From the NCBI RefSeq assembly GCF_037975245.1, contig NC_092567.1, positions 18,420,876 to 18,484,875 of the forward strand: a stretch of 64,000 nucleotides of DNA, read 5' to 3'. Origin of the DNA: Apostichopus japonicus (taxonomy: Eukaryota > Echinodermata > Holothuroidea > Aspidochirotida > Stichopodidae). Within the stretch, counting starts at the first letter, position 1. Each line of letters opens with the position of its first letter. Shown one piece after another: positions 13,601-28,600 of the stretch. Made by a program: the position numbers and the translations under genes. Below the pieces are notes generated by a model. That model saw only the letters and a list, made by a program, of their open reading frames with translations. It ran no database searches and had not been told where the DNA came from.

Positions 13601-16600
13601 CTCTCCTTCAAATCTCTCCGAACTAACCAACCTCTGACTAATCCCTGTAGCTTCACCACGGCCGATCTCTTGAGCTCGTACTTCTTTGTCTCCTGTCTCG
13701 CCAGTACTGTCGCATGATACCATCTTTGGATTGAGACGGCGGCCCATCTCAGCCGGAGGAATCTCTTTCTCTCGAGATGCCCTCTGACCAGAGCCTGCAG
13801 ACGAATGCAAAGCTGCCTCTCCTTGGCGTATGTCTTACGAGCACTGTAACCTCGGAACGATGACTGTATCTTCAAAACGGATCGACGCTTTGTCAGGAAG
13901 GCTGACCTTTCTTGACGACCGAGTAGAACCTCTCTGTACCTGAGCTGAATCAGCCTGACAGCCAATAGCAATCTTTGATAGTGGCTTTTCTGGTTGTACA
14001 TCCTCCATGCTGATTGGATAATCACTGCGGCTCTCCTGTCTGTAGCATATCTCTTTCTTGCGACCCATCCTCTCCATACGGCCTGGATTCTACGAGCAGC
14101 CTTCATCTCTTGGTAAAGCTTCCTTGCCTAATAAAGAAAAGAAAAAAATTCAACATTGTCAGCAGATTCTCTTTATAAACTGGCATTTTGTGAGAATCTC
14201 TGGTGAATATGCAACAGTTTGATGAGAATTAATGTAACACAGGTGTTTAAGTATAGCTTCACATACTAATGTACATTTTTAAGAGTGAAGGAATTATACA
14301 CATATTTATTTTTATTTTATGGGGGGAAAATCTGGTTGTATTTAACAGCTTCCAAGGTTTCATTCCAGATATCCACAGAACTAAAAGCAATTTCAGCAGT
14401 ATATTTGTTTTTGAGGATCGAATATAACAATGACCACTCACATTCTACTCTTGTGAAAACTTTTGAAAAGTGGTCAAGTATTTCTCAATTTCCTCTGTAA
14501 TAAGCTTCTTTAACCTCTGACCTAGATTTTCTATGATTTTTCACAGTTTGCAATAAATCCTTATCACCATTGGCAGAAATAATTTACATTTTCTTTGAAA
14601 CAGTTCCTGATATAATATTGACATTATGGGATTCTCAAAGAGAAAAGCTGCAGCAGTTTTCACAATTCTCCCGGAGCAATGCTGAATCCATATCTGGCAA
14701 CATCTTGAGATAATCTCTGAAGACCAGCAGTGCCTATTATGTGAAACTGTGTAGCACAAAAGGTCCCGTGCAGCCTAGCTGCAGTGACGCTGCAGCCCCC
14801 TCAGCCTCCTACGTTCAACCATTTTAACCACTTTATTAAGTTTACTCAACAGTGGACAAGAAAAGTCAACTCAAACAGAATCATTTCCTTCAGCAAGAGT
14901 AATTGTACCTGTGCTCCTCTTGCGAGTGCCTGGATAGCTACGACAGACCGTCTGATCTGTCGATATTTGGCCAGGGCCCTCTGCCTCTGCTGGTGAGCCC
15001 CGTAGTGCTCCTCGATGACTCGCACCGCTCTCCTGGTCCTCTCGACGTCCCTCCTTACCTTGATACCTCTGGCGAATGCTTGAAGTCTCACCAGAGCCTT
15101 CAGCTGAGCGGTACGTCGCTTCTGTGCTTGGTGTCTTCTGACGTGTGCCTTATATGTAAGGAAGAGAAATTGATCAAAATTGTTGATGAGAGAGATCAAA
15201 TTCTTTCTGCTCTAAATCCTAGACTGAGGCATCCTAGACTAAAGGGCACAGAGAAATAACTCTAAAAACTGATAAAAGTGTTATTCATAAGTTAAGTAAA
15301 ACTGACCAGAATGATTTTATTCAGTATGTTAATATGGTGTACGTAGTCGTGTTTTTCTTCGATTGTGATCTTAACTCTCCAGCAATATGCAGTAGGTTTC
15401 CCCAAAACTACCTGAGAAAACAGTCACACAAGTCACATGCAAGCTGCTCTTAAGCTGTAAGTTTGGATTGAAGTTGCTTCAATCTGACGGAACCACATTT
15501 CAAATTGAGTACGTGAGGTTTACCTGTAGAATGATGGCAGCGGCCGTTTCTTTCTCCTCTAGTCTTTTCCTCCTCAACGCTTCCATCTTCCTCCTGGCTA
15601 ACCATCCTCTCGCAGCTGCCTGTAAACAGACGACGGCCGATATCTTCTGTCTCATCCTCTGCATCGTCAAGAATTCTCTGACTCTTCTCTGAATCACTGT
15701 CGCTGCTTTACGTCTTGCCTGCAAAATGAAGAAACAAAATCTTTAAGATTGATAGACAGACGATTACTAAAGCAGCCACCTGTGCATGAGAAGGTCTAGT
15801 GACTAGTACAGGGAGTAAAAAAAAAATCACAGAACTTTGCAAAAGTTGCGGTATAGGCTCCAGTTTGCATATGCTACAGTGTGTTAGGATATAGTTTTTG
15901 TCCCCAAGGTAGAAAAGAAATCATGGATATTCCGCGAATTCCCGGAAAAAGCTCATACCTGCTAGTAGCACACACAGGTAATCAATCCTGTCGCGATCAA
16001 AGTCTTTCGGGTCATTTTCAAAATAGATTTCTGCCGAATTGGAATGGCATTTCAGGACAATGAAAAAGTGGACTACTCCAGGTGAAAATGGGGATATAAT
16101 CCACACATACTTTATTTCATTACCAGCAATTGAACTGACCTCTCAAAATGTTCCCTTGTTTTCACTGCTTTTAAATGCCTCAAACACCTCTTCCCTAATC
16201 CAAACATCCTCTTCTTCCACTAAACACCCTTCTCACACTAAACGCCCCCTCCCACTAACAAACACCCCTCTTCCTGATCCAAACATCCACTTCTTCCACT
16301 AAACATCACTTTCCCACCAACAAACACCACTTTCCCGACCAAACACCCCCTGCTCCCACTAAGCATCCCCCTCCCACCAACAAACACCCCCCTTTCCCAA
16401 CCGAACACCCCTGCCCCCACTAAACGTCCCTCTCCCACCCACAAACACCCCTCTTTCCCAACCAAACACCCCATTCCCCACACAAACCAAGTAGACTGGA
16501 TACTTAACAGAGCAGTATAAATCTGCACAAACCTCTCTTTCTCTCATTTTCTTCCTCAGCTGATGGCTTCTCCAAGCTGTCTGGATAGTCCGTACAGCTC

Positions 16601-19600
16601 TGGTCTCGTGGCAGAGGTCCAGCAGTCTTGCACAGAGGTACGACACATATGTGATCACAACCTGAGATGAAATGAAAAAAAGGAAAAATGTCAGCATAAC
16701 TTCTTTATGAAGAGTATCGTTACTTTTCACACAACAGCTGTCGACTTTGAAAGTGATACTTTGTGACCACATCAAAAATCATTCATTCCTAAAGCTAGGG
16801 GATATTGACAATGAGCCAACGTCCCGTGTGTTATGCAATATGTTACAACATCTAAATGATATCGATGCACTGGTTGTGGTGAGGTGAATGTTCTTTATGG
16901 AAGTTTTGATTTTGTATGCTCCATCAAGAGGAGTCGATTAATCCTTCATGTCATCGACACATCGCTCATCGTGTATTTTTCAAACGACGTAACTTTGAAA
17001 GAGATTTCGGACTAGAGGAAACGTCCTCTTTGACGTCAGGTTGATGCGCAGTAAATTAGTAATGAGTTAAAATCATTCACGATCTTTGGGTCTGACTAAA
17101 AATTCATCATCTGACATGCATCCATTTCCACTCTTGGCTGTTCTACCAACCTTTTCATCGGGTATCGTCCCAGACATGTCCGAAGATTTGATCATGAATG
17201 GCACCCCTCCGAGACTCTTCATTCCCTGGTAGAGGGTCTTGAAGTTCTCCCCTTCGTTCTTCTTCAGTTCGTCGAAAGGGGTGTCCTTTCCACAGGCTGA
17301 AAAAGATCTCAATTCATTTGAATTCAATTCTTATCTTTTTCAAGTTCTCTACGAAAATGCCACGTGAAAATTGACTTGATCAGCCTCAAGGCCTATTGAT
17401 AAATTATTCACACGAGAGGTTATGTGTACAAATTGTGTTGAAAATTTGGGTTGGAATGTCAGAATCTGACAGCAAAAAAACAAAAACATATGAGTGCTGG
17501 TATTAGGTAATGTTTCTATATACATATGTTCCAGCCTTACTCCTGTCATGCTTTGTCAGTGACCATTCAAGTCCATTTTAAACTATTTCTAAGCACAACC
17601 ATCAAGATTTATCAGTCCTTGTATAAACTTTAATAATGTTGTCTAAAAATGTTCTTCCAACTTCACAGAGATCACAGACCCGCAGGAATGAAATGAAACA
17701 CTAATTCTACTTGCAAAGTACTGAATTTTTGTAAACATGGCACTTTGAAACTACCAAACACCTTATATGTTTGTATTGATATTTGTGTCACTTCTGAAGT
17801 TGGTGTGCTAGAGTAGTTGGTCCAGCCACTTTAATTAATGTGCCTTTGATGCTTTAAAGGGTAATTTCTAAAACCTAATAGAAATAAAAAATACTTGCCA
17901 TGATAGAATCCAATGGAATAATTAAATATTTACTGCTCATCATCATTTAGAAAAACTCTACAAAATTTGTCTGATTTTAAGTCTTCGCACCATTTAACCT
18001 CATTCAACCTCATGGGCTCAACATTCAGAAAGGACATGACTAACTTTATTTTGTTCCCCCTCCATCCCCCTTCCCCCCCCCCATCACTCCTCTTCTCACA
18101 GCTCTCTTCCACCCTTTTTCTCCACACCTTTCTGTCTTTGATTTTCTCCAGTTTATTCCCTACCCTCTTTCCTCTAATCATCTTTTTGTCCTTTCACTGT
18201 TTATCTCCTACCTCTCCTTTTCCCCTGTTGGTTTCCTTCTTTCTTCTCTCCATCCCTTGTCTACTAATCCCCTTACATCTATCTCTTTGTGTTCACCATG
18301 ATCCTTAACCTGTCTGTATTTTTGTACCTTCTGTTACTGTTACTTGTCATTTAGCCTCTGAAGAAGATCCTGCTAAGATCGAAACTTGGGCCAATTTACT
18401 TTTACACATTCTCTTACACAGGCTCTCTAGTGGATAAGCAGTTTGCTAACAGTTTTATTTTATTTTGATTTTAAGTCTAGCGAAGTTGTAAACCTTAAAA
18501 TGATGCTCCATATATTTGGTCAGGAATTGAGCGAATGGAATAACAGCTCATAGTAAACTGCACAGCCTTTGGATCTGGGAATATATAACGCATGTAATAC
18601 TCACTAGGGCTGAAACTCCTGGACCAGTTGCCATCATCAAAGCTGTCCTCTGCATCGCTGCTCGTCTCGTCTCTCAGGGCCTCTGTGTGGGTGGTCTGGT
18701 CCCTGATGGAGGAGGCGGAGATCAGCTCTGGGTGGTAGTGATGTACCAGATAGCAGAAGGCCCTCCCATCACAGAAAGACACTGTGAAATTATCCACCTG
18801 GGAATGAGACACAGAACACTTTACATTTCATGGCACAAATAATACAAATAATTCATACATAATTCATACATACATAATTCATACAAATAATTCATAATTC
18901 ATACATAACACACATACATAATTCATACAAATAATTCATACTTCATGGACAAATAATAAACAAATATGTAAAATTTGTGAATAACAATATTATAATAGCA
19001 AAGAAATGATGACATCAGAGACCAACTGACAGATTGCTTGTGGTTTTGAGATGGTCTGGGTTAAGCCTATGCACAGTTATATCAACAGGCACCTTTCCTA
19101 AAGTCTTTTTTCATCCCTTAAGGATATGATGAAAATGAGACATCCCATAATTTCCTGGGTCCCCCAATTGACCCTGGACTGTAGCTCCATCAACCCCCAA
19201 CCACCCCCTGGCAATGATCGCACCTTCAAAATAATGAAAACCCACACAAATATCAGCCACTTCAAGCGACCATATATATTCATGGTAACGAACAAGATAT
19301 TGAGAATGAAATTCATGAAACTCTTTATCTGTATGTGTCACAAAATTGCAAGTTTTGGAAGACCCCTTCAACACTGACTTCATCTGGCTGGTGTCTGCAC
19401 TTCTGATCAATTGTAATAGAGAAATGGAATTTATATACGAAAAGCTGGTACGTTCAAAATTCATTCTGCTTACCTGTACACCGTAATACGCACAGACCGC
19501 CTGACACCATTTCAGTAAGAGGCTTAACTTGTGACTCTTAAAATAGACGTCGGTCACATCCGGTCTCTTGGTTTTCTTCTGCGCAGGCATCTTGACGGCA

Positions 19601-22600
19601 TCCAGTTTCTGCCTCAGTTTGAGATTGTTCCAGAGGAAAACCGTCTCCTCTTTCAGTTGAGCTTCGTTGAGCATGGTCTCCACCTGAAGAGAAACGAGTA
19701 TTTCTGATGGAACATGAAGACTTTGAGGGGGGGGGGGGGAATAGAACAGACTTTCTCCCAGGATTTTGAACATTTGCTATAAATGGATTGGTCAGAATAA
19801 TGTAAAAGCCCAATCAATATAACAAAACAAATTTAAAAAATGAGACATAACCTCAAAAATCATCTTTATCTGATATGCAGAGTGATGAATGACTAATTAC
19901 TTCCCAATTCAAATCCATGGTTGTTATGACAACTGACAGAGCTTATCATTTATTGGAACACAGTGATGTATTATTGCATGACGAACGAGGTTTCACTCTG
20001 TTTTGTCAGGGTCACGGTACACGTAGACCCCACTGTTACATCAGTAACACCAGGAGCTGGTGTAAGAAGTTTTTAAATCTCAGTGACAAAATTGATTTGA
20101 CTCCTATAAATGAAAAGATTATGATGTAAGGGCTACAGCAACGCATTAATTTTAACGACTGAAGCACCAGTGGCCCCTGTGATGTCCACTTAGATTTTTC
20201 AACAGTTTTGATAATGTCAAGGAACATCAAAACATACCCTGATATCTCCCGACGTATAAAAACATTTTCTTAGATGTCCGATGGTTATGAGGTAAAGTAC
20301 TATCACTCTCATACGATACCACACCTGTACATCACTTCACATCCAACTCAAGTCACACACATTTGTGTTTTTAACGGTAATTCCACCGAGGAGGTGTAAG
20401 ATATCCAATCAAATTATTCAATATAACCTTTAACCTTTTACCTTGAAGGCAAAAATTATACTCCAGAGCAGTTGAAGTGTTTTCTCTCTGTGACCGTCGA
20501 CGATCGCCTTTGCCTCTACTCCACCAACTAGAAGACAAAAGAAAATGAAGACTTTATTTGCTTTGAACTGACTTCAAAATGGAAATTATGGTAAGTTTCT
20601 TTTTCGCTAAAAAACAAAGGAAATACAAATAAAGCAAACTTTACTTGAGTCAAAACATATAAACAGTTCCAGACAACTATATCACTACTTTGATGTACAT
20701 ACACCTTCACTGTAACATGAGAGCAGTTGTATGATTGCGACAGAGGTATAATGAGACGACACATATTTATCAGTAAAATCATCTCACTTTCATGAATAAG
20801 AAAACTATTTTTGTCAATGTACTATACATCCCCCTGAGGATATTTCACCTAGAAGAGTTGAAACATGATAAGTGAAAGTTTAAAGGTGGAGGGTGCTTCC
20901 TGTTTTTCCAACTACAAAAAAAACAGTTGCCAATTAAACAGGTCGTCATTGCCAGCACTATCCCATGATGTCTAAGAGAGTTATAGTCAGTCACATGTTG
21001 GCCATTGCAATGGATCTTGCTGTCAATGCAAGATTTTTTTGTTGGTTTCGCTTTCAACCTTACAAAGATATCAAGGAGGGCTATGACTGAATGACACATT
21101 GGACATAATGCCATTATTGCACGAATAGTGGATTATTTTGCACTCCAACCCTGGTATCTCCCACCACCACCCAACGGTCCCTTGGCCCACCCCAACGGTC
21201 CATTGGCCCATCCAAATGGTTACGCATACACAGCGGGTCTCACCTGACGACTCTGCACTGGATGTCAAAGCATCCAGGGCTACCTGTACATTGTGTACTT
21301 TCTGCAGTCGGCTGATGGCCGGGCAGCGGAGTTCGTGGGACAACAACCAGTTCTTTGTCAAAAGCTCTGTTACACGACTGTCGGGGGAAGAATAATAGTT
21401 ATGTACCATAAACGACCGGTTCTTTGTTGAAAGCTCGGTGACACATATATAATCAGTGACATGTATAAAGTAGATAATATTCACCACAAATTGGGTACTC
21501 AACTGCACATGTTTTGGCTGATCTTGATAAATTTCCAATTGATCGTACAAAAAATCCAGCAATAAGGTAGGTGATTAGTTAGAAGATAACCATACGAAAA
21601 GTTTTGTGATATCCAGAACACATTAAATGCACAAATCGATTATCAACAAATCTTCAAAACAACGGTCTTTGGAATCCCACCAAATAAATTTGCTCTATTA
21701 CATACAGTTGAAACGAAGATGATTTCAGGGAGTAAAACATAAAAAACTGTATTTTTTTTTCATTCTCTTTCTTCAACTCTTCCAAACGTCTCCAAAAGTT
21801 AATATTTTACCTGTCAATATTTTCATCTACAAGTGTGAGTTACTTACACTAATCTAATCCCATCCCTGAGGTCTTTGTTAACATTTTCAACTACAAGTGT
21901 GAGTTACTAACACTAATCTAATCCCATCCCTGAGGTCTTTGTTAACATTTTCAACTACATGTGTGAGTTACTTACACTAATCTGATCCCATCCCTGAGGT
22001 CCTTGGCCAGGTTCAGGACGGCATAGTCAAATTCATCGATGGCCTTCTGTACGTGAGTGACGCTGAAGCCTATGTAGTTGAGATGGCGGGTGATGTCGCC
22101 CTCTCCCTTCAGGTAGTGCCGGGAGAATTCTAAGAGCAGATCTCTGCTGGACTGGAAGTTCGAACGTGAAAACAAAAGTAATGAAACCATGAAGGAGGTT
22201 CTTCCCTTATATGAATGTCACAAATAAAATGTCACCAAAAATAAACGTCACAGGTTTGGTTATGAAATGTCACAATATGATAGTGTCACAAGAAACAGTG
22301 TCACAATGCTATAGATACTGCAGATATTGATGCCTTTCCTTATAAGTCCTAAAACACTTTTACAGCAGAAAAAAACCAAGGGACAACTCTACTTTGGTAT
22401 GAAATGGGGTGGAGTAGTTTTTTGTTATTGCACTTAACTGTAAGACACATTGCCAGCTTGTTGCACCTTTATGGTTGAGAGCCTAAGAATACTTAACAGA
22501 AATATTTATGAACCATGTAAATGGCCTACTAAGTGAATCAGATGGGAAAGTGATTATATATTTATATAGTTTTTAGTAATATATTTTGGGCAAAAACTGG

Positions 22601-25600
22601 GAGTCAGTTTATTTCAAATGCTATCGTTTGGTCTCAATTAAGGTAGTAAAATCCCTTAATATCATCTTAATGCCTGTTTTTATGTGTTTTTTAATTTTTA
22701 ATTTTTTTCTTACCTTATATTGTGCATCTTTGCAGAAGAGACAAGGGTTATGGTCAATCAGTCGGGTCAATTTAGCTTTGTCCAAGAAGAAGACTAGCAG
22801 GAGAAACTTCTTGAGCGTGAACTTGGCCAAAGTGAGCTCATACCCTACAATACAAGGACACAAACATACATGTTACCTTATAATCTCCAAACATTTACAA
22901 CAACACCAGATTTGTAACTGGAGAATTATATAAAGTTAAACTGATAAAATCTGGCGAGGGATATCATATTTATCTTTATGACAAACGATACCCACAATGC
23001 ATAGTAAAGAGATTCGCACCAATCTCCAGCAAAAGGTATCCAACCGATATCCATTTTGCTGTCTTAACTACCAAATATTTTAACCATTTTCTACAAAAGG
23101 ATCATAAATGTTGGTTAGTTGTGATACAGATAATATTGCATCTGTAATTACCACATATTTTAAACCTTTTGCTCCACATGATAAAGTTAACTACACAAAG
23201 CACTATCAGCATTAGTACCTCGAATTAGTTCCTTGAAAGAGTATTAACTTAAGCAAGAAATATTTGTAAAGAGAAAATGGCCATTTTGCAGAAACACTCA
23301 AACTAGGGAACATTTCTATCCCAAACCTGCTTGCAATTTGGCCTGGTGGAAAATTCACCAGGTTTGTACATGCCACGAAAGTGTCCATTAGCTATGGGTT
23401 GCATCCAAAAACCTGCAGTTTGTACTGAACGGCAGGTTTTTTCCAGTTGGTTTACTGAGTGATCAGTCCCATCTTTTCGCACCTTAGTTGAGCTGCCTTT
23501 TCGTCTATTATGCAACTCATCACACAGCTAGTAGCCAAATCACTATCAGATCAAGGCAGACATGGCAAAGTGTGAACAAATCAACTCTTCCAAACTCACC
23601 AGTCTGTTTGCAGAAGAGATAAAGTTTCAGTAAGTTGAGGTCAAGAGAACTGAAAAATGCAACCTATGATTAATGGACTAATTCTCGTCATGTACTAATT
23701 AATTATGAAGTTGCAAGTAGCTGTTTACTCATTTTCTATATCATTTCCTCAAGAAAGATTTTATGAGTGTTACCTGGCCCAAAGAGCCCGGGAACTGTCG
23801 GATGCGAGTACTGTTCTGCAATGTCAGGGTTGCCAAGCAACCTGGTGACGATGAATCTTGATAGACCGATCACATCACTGTTGTCTTCGATTGGGAGCAG
23901 TTCTCCATAGATGGTCTAGACGTATGAACAAAGGAAAACGGTTGAGTGAAGGTAGACTTATGCGGCACAGTATGGATTATCTGAATATTAGATAGCCAAA
24001 TGCACAATGCTGTACAACAATAAACAAAATTGCTACACTGATGGTGCATACATACACTGTAGCAGCTTTTGTAAAGTAAATAATTTTGTCCAGTTATTTA
24101 TAATGAACAAATTTCAAACACTACTTAACAATCTGTAAGGGTTGCAACATGTTTAAGCCCAATTATGCATTCGCGTTCACTCTAGATGGTCTAAACAATG
24201 TTTCTTTTTTCATTACTTTCGTGCAATCTCACAATCTCGACGATGTACTCGTTTTCCCAAAATTTGGCCCTGCTCGCAGAGGTTGAGAAAATGGAACATT
24301 CGAACAGAATCGAGAAAATACAAAAGCAAAAATTTGTAAAAGCGTTATTTTCTCATACCTCCAAACCAATTCGAAGCCAGAGAGGGTTATAGGACAGAAT
24401 CATCATCAGAATGTTCTGTTTCATACCTAAAAGAAGAAAGAAAGATCAAAAGTATGAAAGAAAGTTCTAGCATCAGTTTTTAATTTAAAATTAACCTAAA
24501 TTAAAGCTTCTTCAAATTTATGTTAATACAAACAATATTTAAAAAAAAAAAATTATTTGAGTGTTGTTTTCATCTAAAAGTTGCATAAAATTGTACCTTC
24601 TCATTTTGAAATTTCTATTCTTAGATCCATCTTATGGCAATGTCTTGCTTGTCTACCTGTATTTAAACATACATTCAAAAGGGTTATTCCAGTGGCTAAA
24701 GTCTTTTTACAAAGTTGCTGGAAATTAACAGCAGATTTAGGCAAAAAAGCAACTTCCTAATAGCATATTGTATCGCAGAGATTGCAATTTTTTTTTGTGT
24801 AAATTTGGAGATCTATATTTTATGAATGCAAATAGGCAGTTTTTGATGTCATCATGGAAAATTAACTGAAAAACGTTTGTTCTTCTAAAAAAGAATACTT
24901 CTCCCACTTTGTGACATCTATAAGTATTCATTGCTTCAAACAAAAGATGAAATCCATTTTACATAACAATTATTATCATTATAAGCAGTGGTTCTTTTTC
25001 CTTGCTTTTTTCTATGTTCTTTGTTTTTATCTCTTTTCTTCTTCCTCTTACTTTTCCTTTGTATTCTTTTGTTTATTGTTTTGTAAAGGGGGACTGCTCA
25101 TTAAAGCTCTGCTTCTTCAGTCCTCCTCCACCTTGTATATTAACTATTCACCATTGTTTTTATATTATGTGGAAATAAATCAAACACAAATTCAATATCT
25201 GTGCTCCTTCTTTGGATATTTCCATTACATAGTTTACATTAAACAATGGGGCAGGTATTATTTACATAATTTACATTAAACAATGGGGCCGGTATTCTTT
25301 ACATAAATTACATTAAACAATGGGGCCGGTATTCTTTACATAGTTTACATTAAAAAATGGGGCCAGTATTCTTTACCCAAGTCTGCATGTATCTTTCTGT
25401 CTGTCCGTACGGTCATCCGTCCAATCTCCACCTGAGCTTCCAATTTTTGGATGACTCTGACCACCGGTTCGCTTTGGAAGAGCATGCAGGCTCCTCTCCT
25501 CAGCTGGTTGAGCCGTCTCCGGGCAGTGTAAGCTCTCATCGAGAGGACCTCCTTTGTGGGTGCCGGTTTGATCGTCGTCGAAGATGAAGAGACCGCCAGG

Positions 25601-28600
25601 GCACTGGCTTCAACTACACAAGTATTTATAGAGGAGAATGGCATTATGGGGGAGCACAAATTTGAAATAATAGATCTATTAGATTGTGTTATGTTGCATT
25701 ATTTATAGTTGATGTTGCACCACAAGTGGTACTTTCAAAACCTGCACAAGTATTTAGAGAGGAGAATGGCATTTTGAGGGATCACAAATTTTGTTATAAT
25801 ATCTATTAGATTGTGTTATGTTGCATTATTTATAGTTGATGTTGCACCACAAGTGGTACTTTCAAAACGATTGTAGGTTTTTTTACTGCTCCTGTTTACA
25901 ATATCAAGCCAATGTAGCAGTCCTTTTATTTCTGTTGTATTATAACTGTCAATATTCATTTTAATTTAAGCTTCACTTAAAGAACTTGTCAACAAGAAAC
26001 TGCTGGAGTGCTGGCCTTTACTGCACATGTGTATTATGAGAGGGAGGGGGTGGGGATAGTGCTTGGGGGGATAGTGCTTGGGGGATAGTGCTTGGGGGGA
26101 TAGTACAGCTTAGCAATGTGTTACAGTATGAATATAATTCTACATAATGACTGTCATACAGTAACACAAGCTGTACGTCGGCCATTTTTTACTTATTTAA
26201 AGTTCTTCAAACTAAGGTACTGTATAGTATATGCATATATATTTAAGTATTGTCTTGTTACAACTTTTAAGCATCAATTCAGAATTTCATGATACTTTCC
26301 CTGGGATATTTAAACCCCCAGACAAGTAATCCTAGTAAATGTTACATGGGTGGTGATCTAACAGTTGTCGGAGCAGTTAAGGCAACCACTGGGTTTGGAG
26401 ATTAACCAGCCTTCCCATCCACTCCATTAACCGCTGCGACAATCCCAGTATGAATCATAATATTTAAGCACATGCCCACCTCCCTGCTGGGTAAATCAAT
26501 CATATTAGCTTACTTTTCTTCCCTTTGATGGTAGGATTTTGTGCTCCTTCCTCCTCTGGTGTCAGGATGTAGTTCAACCACTGGACGAAGCCTCGTTCTT
26601 GCTTGTCGATCCATCGCTCGTCGTAAAACATGTTCTTGGCTGCGAATGGCATTGGATGACGTGGGAGAGCTGTAGGGAGAAGAAATGGCGAAGGAAGTCA
26701 AAGTACTGTAGCTGGACGGGAATTGTAAAATATACTGCATGTGACAGACCATACAGATTAGCATAGCACTCCATAACTGCGAGACATGAAAAGTTCCTAA
26801 CTGACGACAAAATATATATGGTTTCAATTGCATCGGCACTTGATGTCGAAACAGCTTCTCTGGAGATGACATAAAATTAACAAAGAAGAGCAGATGTCCC
26901 AAAGTTAAATCATAAAGAACGATTTTGTATTCCAAACTGCACACATACACAAGAAGATGTTTTAATAAGTATGCAAGAGGGACAGCTGTGTCACTCTAAG
27001 GGTGAGAGACAGTGAACACTTTTAATGCTTTTCAAAGAGGAGAAAAAACACTTTTGGTTACAATTTAACTATTTAAGAGAAAGAGCACACAGAGGTCTAA
27101 GCCACAGCCTAGGCAACAAGTTGGGAAGGGGAACAGGGAGGGTGAGGGAGAATGAGGGTGCGAGTGAGCAATCAAGTCACCATGTTGGAGACTTACCAGT
27201 TTTTCCTGGTTTCAAGAGGTTGAGTTTAGCCATCGGAACACCCTTCATTGCTTTCTTCGCTTTTGGCTTTGTTCTGCTGCCTCCAGTCACAGAGCTATTC
27301 ATCGCCGCAGCTCTACGCAGAGCTACCGTTCGGTTCAAACTCAGGGAGCTGCTCTTCCTCCCTTTCGTGGGTTTGTTTGCAGTCGTACCAGAAGAGTTTG
27401 AAGTTTTAGGCTTCTTCACGGCCGTGACGCCAGTATCATCAGGATCGCTAGTCCTCTTCTTAGATCGATTGCCGATATCATCATCTAGAGAGATGAACAT
27501 TAATCCCTGCTTCTCGTCCTCTCTGGCGGGTACTCTGTCGAGAATCATCGTCTCGTGATGCTGCCCTCTAACATCATCATCAACGGTGATTTTGTTTACA
27601 TCCACATCAAGAGTAGCATCCTCCAAAGGTGATGCTGATTCAACCTCGCCATCAGTCGGAGAATACGAAGATGCCCTTAGAGTATCTCCTGCCTCTTCTC
27701 TGGAGTCATTCTCTCCCCCTCTCTGTGCACTCTCAATATCCTCCAGCTTTCCACCGGAAAGTTCATCGACAATTCCTTTCATTCCTTCAACTCCATGATC
27801 GACATCACAACTAATCTGCATTTCTGTACTTTCAATGACTTCTGACTCCGTTGAGAGGGTCTCGATCCCTACGACTGTGTCTTCCTCGATTTCAGCTTCC
27901 ACGCCATCTGATTCTTCTTCATCTCCCTCTTCAACTTTCACTGGTCTTACATTCTCATCCTCCTCTTCTTCCACTTTACTTTCAGTACCTCTAGATTCTT
28001 TCAAGATATCATCCTCCATTTGATCTTGTCCAAAGCCTCCTTCTCCTCCTCCTCCTCCTCCTCCTCCTCCTCCTCCTCCTCCTCCAAAGTCTACTTCTTC
28101 ATCCATTCCCGACTCTTTCTTCTCTCCAGTTGCCCCATCTTCCAAGGCTTCACCTCTTTCACCCGAATCTCCCCTACCGTCTGCATCGACTACCCTATCT
28201 TCATTTTCTTCCGGAACATCTGTACACCGAACACTGTCGGCTTCACCAGAAGCGTTCTTCTCTTCCGATTTAGCTTCCAGGCTGTCCTCGAAGGAGTCGT
28301 CATCCTCCTTACTATCTTCGTCGTGGATGACATTCGCATGATCCGCATCTACTTTCTTCTCTCTCGAGTAATCTTCATTCGCTTCCTTGTCACCTGCATC
28401 GCTTGTAATTACACTATCTTGATCCAGCTGTCTATCGCTAATTCCTTTACCAGCCTCCACATCTGTGAACAGAGCCCGTTTTGAGACACCGACCACGAGT
28501 GGAGAACTGTGGTTGTCTGACGAACTGTGGTGAACTTTGACCTCTGTCCCTTTCAATTCTCTAACAAAATCTTCAGAAGACCTGCCCCTCTCGGGGCTTC

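Noticed and set aside
15310-15412. Open minus-strand stretch after a cag acceptor ([15 protein letters not shown]...)
   Set aside because: Joining 15524 to 15148 completes an IQ motif (IILQAHVRRHQ). The extra stretch runs into a stop and has no IQ pattern.
16238-16528. Minus-strand frame with [12 protein letters not shown] repeats
   Set aside because: It runs through a C/A-rich minisatellite in an ASPM intron; not a gene.
23600-23649. Possible extra ASPM exon on the minus strand ([17 protein letters not shown])
   Set aside because: It has acceptor- and donor-like edges, but its phase does not fit the preceding exon. Direct joining of 23774 to 22844 is in phase and matches the family sequence.
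27025-28484. Long plus-strand frames opposite the ASPM disordered exon
   Set aside because: They are shadows of a long biased coding exon (serine/proline-rich reversals of acidic codons) without splice or family support.
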